35,049 bases of DNA from NCBI GenBank assembly GCA_902618555.1, contig CACNAY010000009.1, positions 1 to 35,049 on the forward strand, given 5' to 3'. The translations under genes were made by a program, and so were the position numbers. Below the pieces are notes generated by a model. That model made no database searches. It was not told the DNA's origin and saw only the letters and a program-made list of their open reading frames with translations. This document shows, in pieces, positions 1 to 10,327 of the stretch. Origin of the DNA: an uncultured Pelagibacteraceae bacterium (GTDB lineage: Bacteria; Pseudomonadota; Alphaproteobacteria; Pelagibacterales; Pelagibacteraceae). The first letter of the stretch is position 1. The number at the start of each line of letters is the position of its first letter.

Positions 1-1284
1 AAGGTGAGTTTTAAAACTTTGAGCAAAGACACAAAAGATATCAAGAGAGGTGAAATATTAATTCAAGATCTGAAGTGGATAATTCCAAAAACAAAAACTG
101 TCAGTGATAAATTTAAAATTGGCGATATAATTTTTGTAAAAAAAAATGGCAGCAGGTGGAAAATAAAGCAATACCCAAAAGTTAATGGTGGGATTGTTGC
201 ACTAGACCCTTACACAGGAGATGTTAAAGCTTTAGTAGGAGGATTTAATTTTAAATCAAGTGAATTTAATAGAGTTACCCAAGCTAAAAGACAGCCTGGT
301 TCAGCTTTCAAGCCAATAGTATACGCAGCTGCTCTTGAAAATGGATTTGCACCCAATTCTATAATTTTAGATGCACCTTTTGTAGAAAGTCAAGGCGTAG
401 GGTTAAAAAATTGGAAACCTGAAAATTATGGAAAAAAATTCTATGGCCCTACAACTTTAAGAAAAGGGATTGAGTACTCAAGAAATCTGATGACAGTAAG
501 AATTGCTAAAATACTTGGCTTAAATAAAATTTTAAATTTATCAAAGAAATTAAATATTTACGAGGAAATCCCTGAGTTATTATCAGTATCTTTAGGAGCG
601 GCTGAAACAAGTTTAATTAATTTAACTTCTGCTTACGCACCATTTGTTAATGGTGGTATAAAAATAGAACCTAAATTAATTTCTAGAATTCAAGACAGGA
701 GAGGTAAAACAATCTTTAAAATTGACAGTAGAGAGTGTCTAGGATGTGATAAATTTATAAATAGTTCTGAAGAGTATCCAATTATTAAAAATTTGAATGA
801 AAGAGTTTTTAGTGAGGAGACTGCTTACCAAATGGTAACAATTTTAAATGGAGCAGTTAAAAGGGGCACTGCAAAAAAATTAAAATCTCTCAAAGTTCCA
901 ATAGCCGGAAAAACTGGTACAACAAATGATAATTATGATGCGTGGTTTATTGGATTTACTTCTAATTTGGTTGTGGGTGTATATATTGGATTTGATAATC
1001 CTAAAACGTTGGGCAAGTTTGAAACAGGCTCTAAGGCAGCTTTACCTATATTTAAAGATTTTATTGAAAATTCACTATTTCAAGAAGATTTTGGTGAATT
1101 TAAAATACCTAAAAATATTTATTTAACATCAATTAATTATGATACTGGCAAGAAATCTTCTCCAAATGATAAAAATATTATTGTTGAAGCTTTAAAATCA
1201 AAAGATATTAACAATATAGATAATATCGACTTAATATCGTTAAATGATCGTGATACACTTATTAAATTTAGACAGTTTTACTAA
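1..1284 (+). CDS. mrcA: Penicillin-binding protein 1A-type class A PBP, transpeptidase domain (5' end outside window)
   Basis: Frame open to the window start; transpeptidase motifs RQPGSAFKP (SxxK), YSRNL (SxN) and AGKTGTT (KTG). The GTG at 4 is probably not the real start. Confidence 0.9.
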   Translation, partial: KVSFKTLSKDTKDIKRGEILIQDLKWIIPKTKTVSDKFKIGDIIFVKKNGSRWKIKQYPKVNGGIVALDPYTGDVKALVGGFNFKSSEFNRVTQAKRQPGSAFKPIVYAAALENGFAPNSIILDAPFVESQGVGLKNWKPENYGKKFYGPTTLRKGIEYSRNLMTVRIAKILGLNKILNLSKKLNIYEEIPELLSVSLGAAETSLINLTSAYAPFVNGGIKIEPKLISRIQDRRGKTIFKIDSRECLGCDKFINSSEEYPIIKNLNERVFSEETAYQMVTILNGAVKRGTAKKLKSLKVPIAGKTGTTNDNYDAWFIGFTSNLVVGVYIGFDNPKTLGKFETGSKAALPIFKDFIENSLFQEDFGEFKIPKNIYLTSINYDTGKKSSPNDKNIIVEALKSKDINNIDNIDLISLNDRDTLIKFRQFY

Positions 1285-2373
1285 TGGAAAATTTTGAAAA
1301 TAAATTATCAAAAGTAGAGGGAACTATTAATAATATCAGGGGGTATCTTTGATAAAAATCAAGTTGAATTTAAACTTAAGGATATCGAAAAATCTCTACA
1401 GCAAGAAAATTTCTGGAAAAATAAAGAAATAGTAAAAAAAACTGTAAAACAAAAAAAAATTTTTGAAGAAATTCTTTCAACCTATAAAAATTCTTCTAAA
1501 GAAATATCTAATATAAAAGATTTATATAAATTAGCCTTAGATGAAAAAAATGAAGAAATTATTAAAGACTGCAATGAAAAAATAGAAGAAATTCAAATTA
1601 ATTTAAAAAAAAGCGAGATTAGTTGTTTTTTATCAGGCGAGAATGATGAGTTAAATATTTTTCTAGAAATTCATGCTGGAGCAGGGGGCACCGAAAGTCA
1701 GGACTGGGCTGATATGCTTAGGCGCATGTATATGAAATGGTTTGATAAAAAAGGCTTTAAGTATCAGATAATAAGTGAGCATAAGGGAGAAGAAGCTGGC
1801 ATAAAATCATCAACTTTAAAAGCCGAAGGGAATTATTTATATGGTTTAATGAGAGCTGAGTCCGGAGTACACAGGTTAGTCAGAATATCTCCATTTGATA
1901 GTGGAGCTAGAAGGCATACAAGTTTTGCAAGTGTTTGGGTCTATCCCGCAATTGAGGACAACATCAATATCCAAATTGATGAAAAAGATTTAAGGATAGA
2001 TACTTATAGGTCCAGTGGAGCAGGAGGACAACATGTGAATACAACAGATAGTGCTGTAAGAATAACACATTTACCTACAAGGATAGTTGTTCAATGCCAG
2101 AATGAAAGATCACAACATAAAAATAAAGAAACTTGTTTTAAAATGTTAAGAGCAAGATTATATGAAAATGAAATGCAAAAAAGAGAGGAAGAAAATAAAA
2201 AAGAGTTAAATGCCAAAACAGATATTGGCTGGGGCCATCAGATAAGATCTTATGTATTACAACCATACCAATTGGTAAAGGATTTAAGAAATAAATTAGA
2301 AAGTACCAATCCATCTAGTGTTTTAGATGGAAATATAGATCAATTTATAGAAGAGGGAATAAAAAATAAATAA
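1284..2373 (+). CDS. prfB: Peptide chain release factor 2, expressed by programmed +1 frameshift at CTT-TGA (1347-1352)
   Basis: ATG at 1284 opens MENFENKLSKVEGTINNIRGYL then in-frame TGA (1350-1352); +1 frame continues DKNQVEFKLKDIEKSLQQENFWKN... into the 1714-2373 ORF with the GGQ motif (SSGAGGQHVNTTDSAVRITHLPT). AGGGGG-TAT-CTT-TGA matches the classic RF2 frameshift signal. Confidence 0.95.
1338..1352 (+). promoter_or_regulatory. RF2 programmed frameshift site (SD-like AGGGGG, slippery CTT, UGA stop)
   Basis: AGGGGGTATCTTTGA read directly at 1338-1352. Confidence 0.93.
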
Positions 2374-4562
2374 TGACAAAAACAATTAAAATTATTTTTT
2401 TATTAATTACTATTATTTTTTTTTCAACAATTATCGTTTTATCTACAACCGGTATTAAGACGAATAAATTTAACAGTTTTATTTCACAAAAAATAAAACA
2501 AAATAATGACAAAATTGAAATAGAACTCAAGTCAATTTATTTTAAGCTTGATATTAAAGAAGTAAGCTTATTCTTAGAAACAGAGAGTCCAAAAATTTAC
2601 TACAAGAATAATCTTGTGCCATCTAGTAAAATAAGAGTTTATTTAGATTTTTTATCAATTATCAAATCTGAGGGAAAAATAAAAAAAGTGATTTTAAACT
2701 TAAATCAATTTAGCGTTGATCAACTAAAAACTATTTCACAAACTTTTAAACCCTCCAATTTTCAAAGCTTTATAAAGAATAAGTTAATTAAAGGAAAAAT
2801 AAACTCCGAAGTAGAGCTTTATTTTGACATGAACAATTCATTAGATAATTTTATTGCTCGGGGCACAGTTTTAGATCTAAATGTCGAAATATCAAAAGAT
2901 TTAAAATTTAAAGACACATCATTCAACTTTATTGCAGACCAAACTGATCTATTATTAAAAAATTTTTCTGGCAAATCGGAATTATTTTCTATTGAGGAAG
3001 GCGATTTAAAGGCAGATTTATCTTCAGAAATTAAAATAGAAACTAACTTTAAAACAAACATCAATTTTAATGAAAAACTAAAAAATCTAGAAAAATTCTT
3101 CCCATATTTTAATCATTTAAAAAATTTATCCGATATTCAAGCAAAACTGAATAATAGTTTATTTTTGAATTTTGATAAAACCTATAAATTAAAAGATTAC
3201 GATTATAAAAATAATGGGAAAATAATAAATGCGAATTTTGATTTGACGAAATTTAATTTAGATCATCTTTTAAAAAGAAATTTAAAAAAATTATCTATCT
3301 TCGATACAGATATAAAAACAACTTTAAATCCTAAAAAAAATCTTTTAAATTTTTCTGGAAAATATTCTTTAAATGATAGTAAAAATTTGGGTTTTGATAT
3401 AACAAACACTATCGAGAAAGAGTTGGTAAATTTAAAATTTAATGCTGATTACGATGAGTTGTTTGAAGTTAAGATTTTAAATTACATTAAAAATAAAGGG
3501 GACGTAGCTAAAATAAATTTTGATCTGGTAAAAAATAAAAACTCAATTAAGGTAAATCAAGTTAATTTAAGCGAGGGTAAAAATTCATTAATTCTGAAAG
3601 GTGCTAAATTTTCTAACGGAAAATTTAAGTTGTTTGATGAATTAGTAGTTAAAACATATGAAGATAATAAGAAAAATAACGATTTTTCAATAATTTTTAA
3701 TAAAGGTATTTATATTAAAGGAAAAAAGTTTGATGCAAGTAATTTACCAAAATTGTTAAAACAACAAACAAGAAAAAATATTTTTTCTGAAATTTCAAGT
3801 GATATAGAAATTGATTTAAATAGCATAATTGCACCAGTTTCTAAAAAATTAAAAAATTTCAAATTGATTGGTAGAATTGAAAAAGGTCGCTTTGTAAAAA
3901 TTACATCTAAAGGAGACTTTGGAGAAAATAATTTTTTAGATATAACAATGAAAAATGATAATAATAATAAAAAATATTTAGAAATATATTCAGATTTGAC
4001 TAAGCCATTATTAACAGAATACAATTTTTTTGAGGGTTTAACAGGTGGCAAATTACTATTTACTTCAATTATTGGAGAAGATTTCTCTAGTTCAAAATTA
4101 AAAATTGAGAATTTCAAGGTGATTGACGCTCCAGGAATGGTACAATTACTTTCGCTTGCAGACTTAGGTGGATTAGCAGATTTAGCTGAAGGTGAAGGTA
4201 TATCATTTGATACTCTTGAAATTAATATAGAAAAAAATAAAAATAATTTGAAAATCAATGAAATACTTGCCCTTGGTCCAAGTATTTCAGTTTTAATGGA
4301 AGGTTACCAAGATCAAAACGTTACAAGTTTGAGAGGCACTTTAGTTCCAGCTAAAACTTTGAATACAATTATTTCAAAAATTCCTCTTATTGGAGATATT
4401 ATTATTCCAAAGGAAGTCGGCGAGGGATTATTCGGAATAAGTTTTAAAATGAAAGGCCCTCACGGAGAACTCAAAACAACTATTAATCCAATAAGAACAA
4501 TTACTCCAAGATTTATTCAAAAAATTATCGATAAAAAAAAATTACCGAATAATTTTAATTAA
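2373..4562 (+). CDS. AsmA/YhdP-like (DUF3971-type) large envelope protein
   Basis: 729-aa ORF with N-terminal hydrophobic segment, beta-rich repetitive body, and C-terminal LLSLADLGGLADLAEGEGISFD ... GPSISVLMEGYQD resembling AsmA-like C-terminal regions; start overlaps prfB stop (TAATG). Confidence 0.65.
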   Translation: MTKTIKIIFLLITIIFFSTIIVLSTTGIKTNKFNSFISQKIKQNNDKIEIELKSIYFKLDIKEVSLFLETESPKIYYKNNLVPSSKIRVYLDFLSIIKSEGKIKKVILNLNQFSVDQLKTISQTFKPSNFQSFIKNKLIKGKINSEVELYFDMNNSLDNFIARGTVLDLNVEISKDLKFKDTSFNFIADQTDLLLKNFSGKSELFSIEEGDLKADLSSEIKIETNFKTNINFNEKLKNLEKFFPYFNHLKNLSDIQAKLNNSLFLNFDKTYKLKDYDYKNNGKIINANFDLTKFNLDHLLKRNLKKLSIFDTDIKTTLNPKKNLLNFSGKYSLNDSKNLGFDITNTIEKELVNLKFNADYDELFEVKILNYIKNKGDVAKINFDLVKNKNSIKVNQVNLSEGKNSLILKGAKFSNGKFKLFDELVVKTYEDNKKNNDFSIIFNKGIYIKGKKFDASNLPKLLKQQTRKNIFSEISSDIEIDLNSIIAPVSKKLKNFKLIGRIEKGRFVKITSKGDFGENNFLDITMKNDNNNKKYLEIYSDLTKPLLTEYNFFEGLTGGKLLFTSIIGEDFSSSKLKIENFKVIDAPGMVQLLSLADLGGLADLAEGEGISFDTLEINIEKNKNNLKINEILALGPSISVLMEGYQDQNVTSLRGTLVPAKTLNTIISKIPLIGDIIIPKEVGEGLFGISFKMKGPHGELKTTINPIRTITPRFIQKIIDKKKLPNNFN

Positions 4563-5783
4563 ATAGTGTTTCTTTTTTCCATAAGAAATTTTTAGAAATT
4601 TATCTTTGAAGTCATTCTCGTCTAAAACTTTTTTTTCATCATTTAGTAATGCATCATTTAATTTTAATCCGTTACTTTTTATCAATCTTCGAGCCTCACT
4701 TTTAGAAGATGTTATTTTACTATTTGATAAAAAATCTAAAAGCGTGATACCTCGGTTCACATCAGATAACTTAATCTTAATTTCAGGTAAGTCTTCACTA
4801 AATCCTTTTCCCTCAAAAGTTTCTTTAGCTGTGCTTTCTGCTTTTTTTGATGCATTTTCACCGTGTAAAATCTTTGTAGCTTCATTAGCTAAAATAATTT
4901 TCAGTTTATTAATATTTTTTTCTTTTTTAAAAAGATTATCAATTTCGTTAGGTTCCAATTCGGTAAAAAAATTTAGGAATTTTTTTACATCTCTATCATC
5001 AGTATTCCTCCAAAATTGCCAATATTCATAGCTGGAAAATAATTCCTCATTTAGCCATACTGCACCTTTCTCTGTTTTTCCCATTTTAGCACCAGATGCT
5101 AAAGTGATTAGAGGAGAAGTTAAACCAAAAGACTCTTTTTTAATCATTCTCCTTATTAGCTCCACTCCGTTTATAATATTTCCCCATTGGTCAGAGCCAC
5201 CAATTTGAAGTAAGCAATTTTTTTTTTTGGCTAACTGATAAAAATCAAAAGCTTGTAGTATCATATAATTAAATTCCATATAGCTAAGAGATTGTTCACG
5301 TTCTAATCTCAATTTTACACTATCAAATGTAAGCATTTTATTAACAGTGAAGTGTATTCCAATCTCTCTCAAGAACTGAATATAATTTAACTTCGATAAC
5401 CATTCAGCATTATTAACAAATATAGGTTTTGTCTTATTGTCTGAAAAATCTAAAATCTTTCTAAAAACTTTCTTTATACTTTTAATATTTTTATTTATTT
5501 CACTATCTTTTAAAATTTTTCTTGTTGCTTCCTTGCCCGAAGGATCACCAATTAAAGTCGTTCCACCACCTAATAGAATAATTGGCTTATGCCCATGTTT
5601 TTGCATAAGCTTTAAAATCATGATTTGAAGAAGGCTACCTACGTGCAAACTACTTGCGGTACAGTCAAAACCAATATAACCCGATATCGACTTTTTTTCG
5701 CAAAAAACTTCAAGTTTTTCTAAGTCAGTGCATTGGTTCAAGTATCCACGAGACTGTAATTCAATAAGAAATTTATTTTTCAT
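4542..5783 (-). CDS. tyrS: Tyrosyl-tRNA synthetase
   Basis: YIGFDCTASSLHVGSLLQI (HIGH region), IGGSDQWGNIINGVEL, KMGKTEKGAVWL (KMSKS-like), C-terminal S4-like region. Confidence 0.95.
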   Translation of the reverse strand: MKNKFLIELQSRGYLNQCTDLEKLEVFCEKKSISGYIGFDCTASSLHVGSLLQIMILKLMQKHGHKPIILLGGGTTLIGDPSGKEATRKILKDSEINKNIKSIKKVFRKILDFSDNKTKPIFVNNAEWLSKLNYIQFLREIGIHFTVNKMLTFDSVKLRLEREQSLSYMEFNYMILQAFDFYQLAKKKNCLLQIGGSDQWGNIINGVELIRRMIKKESFGLTSPLITLASGAKMGKTEKGAVWLNEELFSSYEYWQFWRNTDDRDVKKFLNFFTELEPNEIDNLFKKEKNINKLKIILANEATKILHGENASKKAESTAKETFEGKGFSEDLPEIKIKLSDVNRGITLLDFLSNSKITSSKSEARRLIKSNGLKLNDALLNDEKKVLDENDFKDKFLKISYGKKKHYLIKIIR

Positions 5784-5838
5784 AGCACAAATTCTTTAAA
5801 CTACTATTATACGAAAATTGTTATAAATAAATAAAAAT

Positions 5839-6960
5839 ATGCAAAAAAATTATACTTCTTTAGGTTTAATGAGCGGAACATCTGGTGATGGTGTAGATGC
5901 TTCTATAATAATTTCTAATGGTATTGACCAATTTCGGGTAATACAAGACAAGTATTTTGAATACGACTCATCTATTTTTAATGGAATTCATTCTCTAAAA
6001 AAAAAAATACATTCTTTAAATGATTTAAAAAAATTTTCAAAAGATGTAAGAGAAATCGAGCGAAAAATTACTTTATTTCATGCAAAAATTATTAAAGATT
6101 TAAATTTTAATAAAAATGAGAATGAGCTAGTTGGTTTCCATGGACAAACAATCTATCATAATTCCAAGGAGAAAGTCTCGATTCAACTAGGGGATGGTAA
6201 ATTATTAAATCAGCTTACAAAAAAAAGAATTATCTTTAATTTTAGAAAAAACGATTTACTGAATGGAGGAGAGGGTGCGCCACTATCTCCTCTTTTTCAC
6301 CAATTAATTGTAACACAACAAAAAATTAGTTTACCTATTTGTATTCTAAATATCGGTGGAATTTCTAATATTACAATTATAAAAGAACCAATAGGTTCGA
6401 TGCAAATTTATAGCAAAGATATAGGACCAGGAAACTGTTTAATAGACGAGTGGGTTAGAAATAATTCTGATCTAAAATATGATAAAAATGGACGGTTAGC
6501 ATCATCTGGAAAAACCAACGAAATAATTTTTGAACAAGCCCAGGAACTTTATCTTAATAGAAAAAATAAAGAAAAACTGTCATTTGACACAAGTGATTTT
6601 GATATTTCTTTTTCAAGAGGTCTTCAATTAGAAGATGGCGCAGCTACATTGACTGAATTTACTGCAAGTATTATTGGTGATGCCTTATCACAAATTTTGA
6701 ATAAAGAAAGTTTGATAAAAAATATTTTAATATGCGGTGGTGGAAGAAAAAATAACATATTACTTAGTGCAATTTCAAAATACTGTAGCTCAAAGTTTAA
6801 TCTTAAGTTGATAGATGATTACGGTATTGATGGAGATTTTGTCGAGTCTCAAGCGTTCGCCTTTCTTGCTATAAGATCTTATAAAACTCTTCCAATAAGT
6901 TTCCCTAATACTACTAATTGTAAGACACCTAGTTTAGGTGGAGAATTAGTTGAAAATTAA
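5839..6960 (+). CDS. anmK: Anhydro-N-acetylmuramic acid kinase
   Basis: LGLMSGTSGDGVDASI, VGFHGQTIYHNS, DIGPGNCLIDEW, ICGGGRKN motifs. Confidence 0.93.
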   Translation: MQKNYTSLGLMSGTSGDGVDASIIISNGIDQFRVIQDKYFEYDSSIFNGIHSLKKKIHSLNDLKKFSKDVREIERKITLFHAKIIKDLNFNKNENELVGFHGQTIYHNSKEKVSIQLGDGKLLNQLTKKRIIFNFRKNDLLNGGEGAPLSPLFHQLIVTQQKISLPICILNIGGISNITIIKEPIGSMQIYSKDIGPGNCLIDEWVRNNSDLKYDKNGRLASSGKTNEIIFEQAQELYLNRKNKEKLSFDTSDFDISFSRGLQLEDGAATLTEFTASIIGDALSQILNKESLIKNILICGGGRKNNILLSAISKYCSSKFNLKLIDDYGIDGDFVESQAFAFLAIRSYKTLPISFPNTTNCKTPSLGGELVEN

Positions 6961-7613
6961 ATTAGAGCAGTTTTCTCTTTAAGATATTTTTCTACTTCAA
7001 GAGTAAGATCTTTTTCTTTATTCTTAAAAAAATGATTTGAATTTTTTATCTTTGAAAAAATAACTTCAACACCTTTTTGACTTTTTATTCTGTTATCAAG
7101 CTCTAGAATACTCTCTTTTGTGACTAATTCATCATTCTCACTATAAATTACCTGACCGGAGGTCGGGCAAGGAGCTAGAAATGAAAAATCATAAACATTT
7201 GGTTGGGGTGAAACGGCAATAAAATTGTTTACCTCTGGTCTCCTCATGATTAGTTGCATACAAATAAGAGAACCAAAAGAAAAACCAGAAACCCAACACT
7301 GACTATAATCTAAATTTTCTCTCTCAATCCAATCTAAAGCAGCTGCAGCATCTGAAAGCTCTCCTAATCCATTATCAAACACACCTTCACTTTTACCGAC
7401 CCCTCTAAAATTTACCTTAATAACTGAAAATCCATTTTCTACAAAAATATTATACATTAATTGCACAATCCTATTATTCATTGTTCCTCCATATTGAGGA
7501 TGTGGATGTAGAACTATTGCCACTGGAGAACCAAACTTCGGATTTTTATAATATTTTGCTTCGAGCCTCCCAGCAGGCCCAGGTATAAAAATTTCTAAAC
7601 TTTTCGGTTTCAT
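6957..7613 (-). CDS. Alpha/beta hydrolase (COG2945-like)
   Basis: LHPHPQYGGTMNNRIVQ, NFRGVGKSEG, VSGFSFGSLI nucleophile elbow. Confidence 0.85.
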   Translation of the reverse strand: MKPKSLEIFIPGPAGRLEAKYYKNPKFGSPVAIVLHPHPQYGGTMNNRIVQLMYNIFVENGFSVIKVNFRGVGKSEGVFDNGLGELSDAAAALDWIERENLDYSQCWVSGFSFGSLICMQLIMRRPEVNNFIAVSPQPNVYDFSFLAPCPTSGQVIYSENDELVTKESILELDNRIKSQKGVEVIFSKIKNSNHFFKNKEKDLTLEVEKYLKEKTALI

Positions 7614-7690
7614 AATTGATAATGATTACTATTTAAAAAAAAAGTACTGAGTTATAGCACGTTTTTATGCGACAAATATTTTTTTTTAAT

Positions 7691-7710
7691 CCTGACTAAA
7701 TTGGTAGGAA
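7691..7710 (+). promoter_or_regulatory. Candidate IscR-type operator upstream of the iscR-suf operon
   Basis: CCTGACTAAATTGGTAGGAA closely resembles the E. coli IscR type 1 consensus (YYGACTRWWWYAGT...), about 15 nt upstream of TATAAT. Confidence 0.6.
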
Positions 7711-7725
7711 TTCTTAAAAAACTAT

Positions 7726-7731
7726 TATAAT
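7726..7731 (+). promoter_or_regulatory. Candidate -10 box of the iscR-suf promoter
   Basis: TATAAT about 14 nt upstream of the iscR ATG (7745); TTGGTA at 7701 could be a weak -35 with 19-nt spacing. Confidence 0.55.
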
Positions 7732-7744
7732 ACAACGATTAATT

Positions 7745-8155
7745 ATGAAATTAACTAATAAAGGTAGATATGCAGTTATGGCTATGGCCGACCTAGCCTC
7801 TAATGAAAGTAAGGGTCCTATAAGTTTGACAGAAATATCTATTAGGCAGAATATTTCATTAGCTTATTTAGAACAAATTTTTATTAAACTAAAAAATAAT
7901 AAACTAGTAAAAAGTTCAAGAGGCGCAAACGGAGGTTATGTTTTAGAAAAGTCAGCATCTGAAATAAAGTTATCAAATATTATTTATGCTGTAGATGAAG
8001 AAGTAAAAACACTTAATTGTAAAAAAAGCTCAAAACGTGGGTGTAATAATAAATCAACTAAATGCATAACGCACAATTTATGGGATAAATTAGACCAACA
8101 TATTAATGGATTTTTTGAAAAGGTAAGATTACAGGATTTGACAAGAAATAATTAA
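7745..8155 (+). CDS. iscR: Rrf2-family Fe-S cluster regulator, IscR-like
   Basis: [28 protein letters not shown], three Cys before THNLWDKL ([22 protein letters not shown]); first gene of a suf operon. Confidence 0.88.
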   Translation: MKLTNKGRYAVMAMADLASNESKGPISLTEISIRQNISLAYLEQIFIKLKNNKLVKSSRGANGGYVLEKSASEIKLSNIIYAVDEEVKTLNCKKSSKRGCNNKSTKCITHNLWDKLDQHINGFFEKVRLQDLTRNN

Positions 8156-8159
8156 ATTT

Positions 8160-9593
8160 ATGAAAAGTGAAGAATTAAAAAATCAAGAATATAAATACGG
8201 TTTTACAACTCAGATAGAAAATTTTAAAGCGCCCAAAGGTTTATCTGAGGAAACAATTAGATTTATTTCTAAAATAAAAAAAGAACCGAAATGGATGCTT
8301 GATTGGAGATTGAAAGCTTTTAAAAGGCTAAAGGTTTTAAAAGAGCCAAACTGGCAAAAACCTAAGTATCCAAAAATTGATTATCAAAACTTATATTACT
8401 ACTCTGCACCTAAAAGCATGAAGGAAAAACCAAAAAGTTTAGATGATGTTGACCCCAAACTAATTGAAACTTACAATAAACTTGGGATACCACTTAATGA
8501 ACAAAAAAGATTAAGTGGTGTAGCCGTTGACGCTGTCTTTGACTCTGTTTCTGTTGCTACAACTTTTAAAGGTGAGCTCGATAAAAAAGGAATTATCTTT
8601 TGTCCAATATCAGAAGCAATACAAAAACACCCTCATTTAGTAAAAAAATATTTAGGCTCAGTAATACCAATCAGTGACCATTATTTTGCAACACTTAATT
8701 CTGCTGTGTTTACTGATGGATCTTTTGTTTATATTCCTCCAAACACAAGGTGTCCAATGGAGCTTTCGACTTATTTTAGAATTAATGCTTCAGAAACAGG
8801 GCAATTTGAGAGAACTCTTATTATCGCAGATAAAGGCAGTTATGTAAGTTACTTGGAGGGTTGCACTGCGCCTATGAGAGATGAAAATCAACTTCATGCT
8901 GCTAACGTAGAATTGGTGGCGTTGGACGATGCAGAAATAAAATACTCAACTGTACAAAATTGGTACCCAGGAGATAAAGATGGAGTTGGTGGAATTTATA
9001 ATTTTGTAACAAAAAGGGGCGCTTGTAGAGGAAAAAATTCAAAAATTTCATGGACTCAAGTGGAAACTGGATCTGCAATTACATGGAAATATCCAAGTTG
9101 TATTTTACAAGGTGATAATTCGGTCGGTGAATTTTATTCCATAGCTATAACGAACAACTATCAAAAAGCAGATACTGGTACTAAAATGATACATTTAGGA
9201 AAAAATACAAAAAGTAAAATTATTTCAAAAGGAATTTCTGCTGGTCAAGCTGACAACACATATAGAGGACTAGTAGACATAAATGCTAAAGCTAAAAATT
9301 CCAGAAATTACACTCAATGTGACTCGCTGTTGATGGGTAATAAATGTGGAGCACATACTGTACCTTATATTAAAAATAAAAATTCATCTTCCACAATTGA
9401 ACACGAAGCTACAACATCTAAAATAAATGAAGATCAATTATTTTATTGTAATCAGAGAGGACTTAATCAAGAGGAGGCAGTAAGTCTTATTGTTAATGGT
9501 TTCTGTAAAGAAGTATTGCAGCAACTTCCTATGGAATTTGCTGTTGAAGCTCAAAAATTAGTTTCTATTAGTTTAGAGGGGAGTGTTGGATAA
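8160..9593 (+). CDS. sufB: Fe-S cluster assembly protein SufB
   Basis: [64 protein letters not shown]. Confidence 0.97.
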   Translation: MKSEELKNQEYKYGFTTQIENFKAPKGLSEETIRFISKIKKEPKWMLDWRLKAFKRLKVLKEPNWQKPKYPKIDYQNLYYYSAPKSMKEKPKSLDDVDPKLIETYNKLGIPLNEQKRLSGVAVDAVFDSVSVATTFKGELDKKGIIFCPISEAIQKHPHLVKKYLGSVIPISDHYFATLNSAVFTDGSFVYIPPNTRCPMELSTYFRINASETGQFERTLIIADKGSYVSYLEGCTAPMRDENQLHAANVELVALDDAEIKYSTVQNWYPGDKDGVGGIYNFVTKRGACRGKNSKISWTQVETGSAITWKYPSCILQGDNSVGEFYSIAITNNYQKADTGTKMIHLGKNTKSKIISKGISAGQADNTYRGLVDINAKAKNSRNYTQCDSLLMGNKCGAHTVPYIKNKNSSSTIEHEATTSKINEDQLFYCNQRGLNQEEAVSLIVNGFCKEVLQQLPMEFAVEAQKLVSISLEGSVG

Positions 9594-10327
9594 TGCTACA
9601 ATTACAAAATCTAAAAGCTTCAGTTAACGACAAGTCAATTTTAAATGGACTAAACCTTGAGATAAAACCTGGAGAGGTACACGCAATTATGGGCCCGAAC
9701 GGATCTGGAAAAAGCACTTTAGCAAATATTTTATCTGGCAAAAATGGTTACGTGGTTAGCGGAGATTTAAAGTATGAGGGAAAAAACTTGCAAGATATCC
9801 CTATCGAGGAGCGAGCACAGAAGGGTATATTTTTAGCATTTCAATATCCGTTAGAAATTCCAGGAGTGAATACAACAAATTTCATTAAAACCTCGCTGAA
9901 TTCAATTAGGAAGGCTAAAGGTGAAAAAGAATTAGATACTTTAACTCTATTAAAATTAATTAAAGAAAAAGCTTCTGAACTTAACATTGATGAGAAATTT
10001 TTATCAAGACAATTGAATGTTGGTTTTTCGGGAGGTGAGAAAAAAAAAAATGAAATTCTCCAAATGAAGCTCCTAGAGCCAAAATTAGCTATATTAGATG
10101 AGACAGACTCAGGTTTAGATATAGATGCTTTAAGAATTGTTGCTGATGGAGTTAACTCCCACAAAAATAGTAAAAATGCATTTTTAATTATTACTCATTA
10201 TCAGAGATTACTTGATTATATAAAACCTGATTTCATACATGTTTTATCAAATGGAAAAATAATTAAAACCGGCTCCTCTGAATTAGGTCAAGAATTAGAG
10301 AAAACAGGTTACGTAAATTTAAAATAA
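9593..10327 (+). CDS. sufC: Fe-S cluster assembly ATPase SufC
   Basis: Walker A GPNGSGKSTL, FSGGEKKKNEILQM, LDETDSGLDIDAL. Confidence 0.97.
   Translation: MLQLQNLKASVNDKSILNGLNLEIKPGEVHAIMGPNGSGKSTLANILSGKNGYVVSGDLKYEGKNLQDIPIEERAQKGIFLAFQYPLEIPGVNTTNFIKTSLNSIRKAKGEKELDTLTLLKLIKEKASELNIDEKFLSRQLNVGFSGGEKKKNEILQMKLLEPKLAILDETDSGLDIDALRIVADGVNSHKNSKNAFLIITHYQRLLDYIKPDFIHVLSNGKIIKTGSSELGQELEKTGYVNLK

Noticed and set aside
1714-2373. Separate 219-aa release-factor-like gene starting at 1714
   Set aside because: Homology to the RF2 N-terminal region continues upstream to the frameshift site at 1350; it is the 3' part of prfB.
3710-4258. 182-aa minus-strand ORF
   Set aside because: Antisense to the AsmA-like gene; low-complexity translation with no recognisable motif; shadow ORF.
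4606-5031. 141-aa plus-strand ORF
   Set aside because: Antisense within tyrS; Ser/Phe-rich shadow ORF.
9841-10164. 107-aa minus-strand ORF within sufC
   Set aside because: Antisense shadow of a strongly conserved gene.
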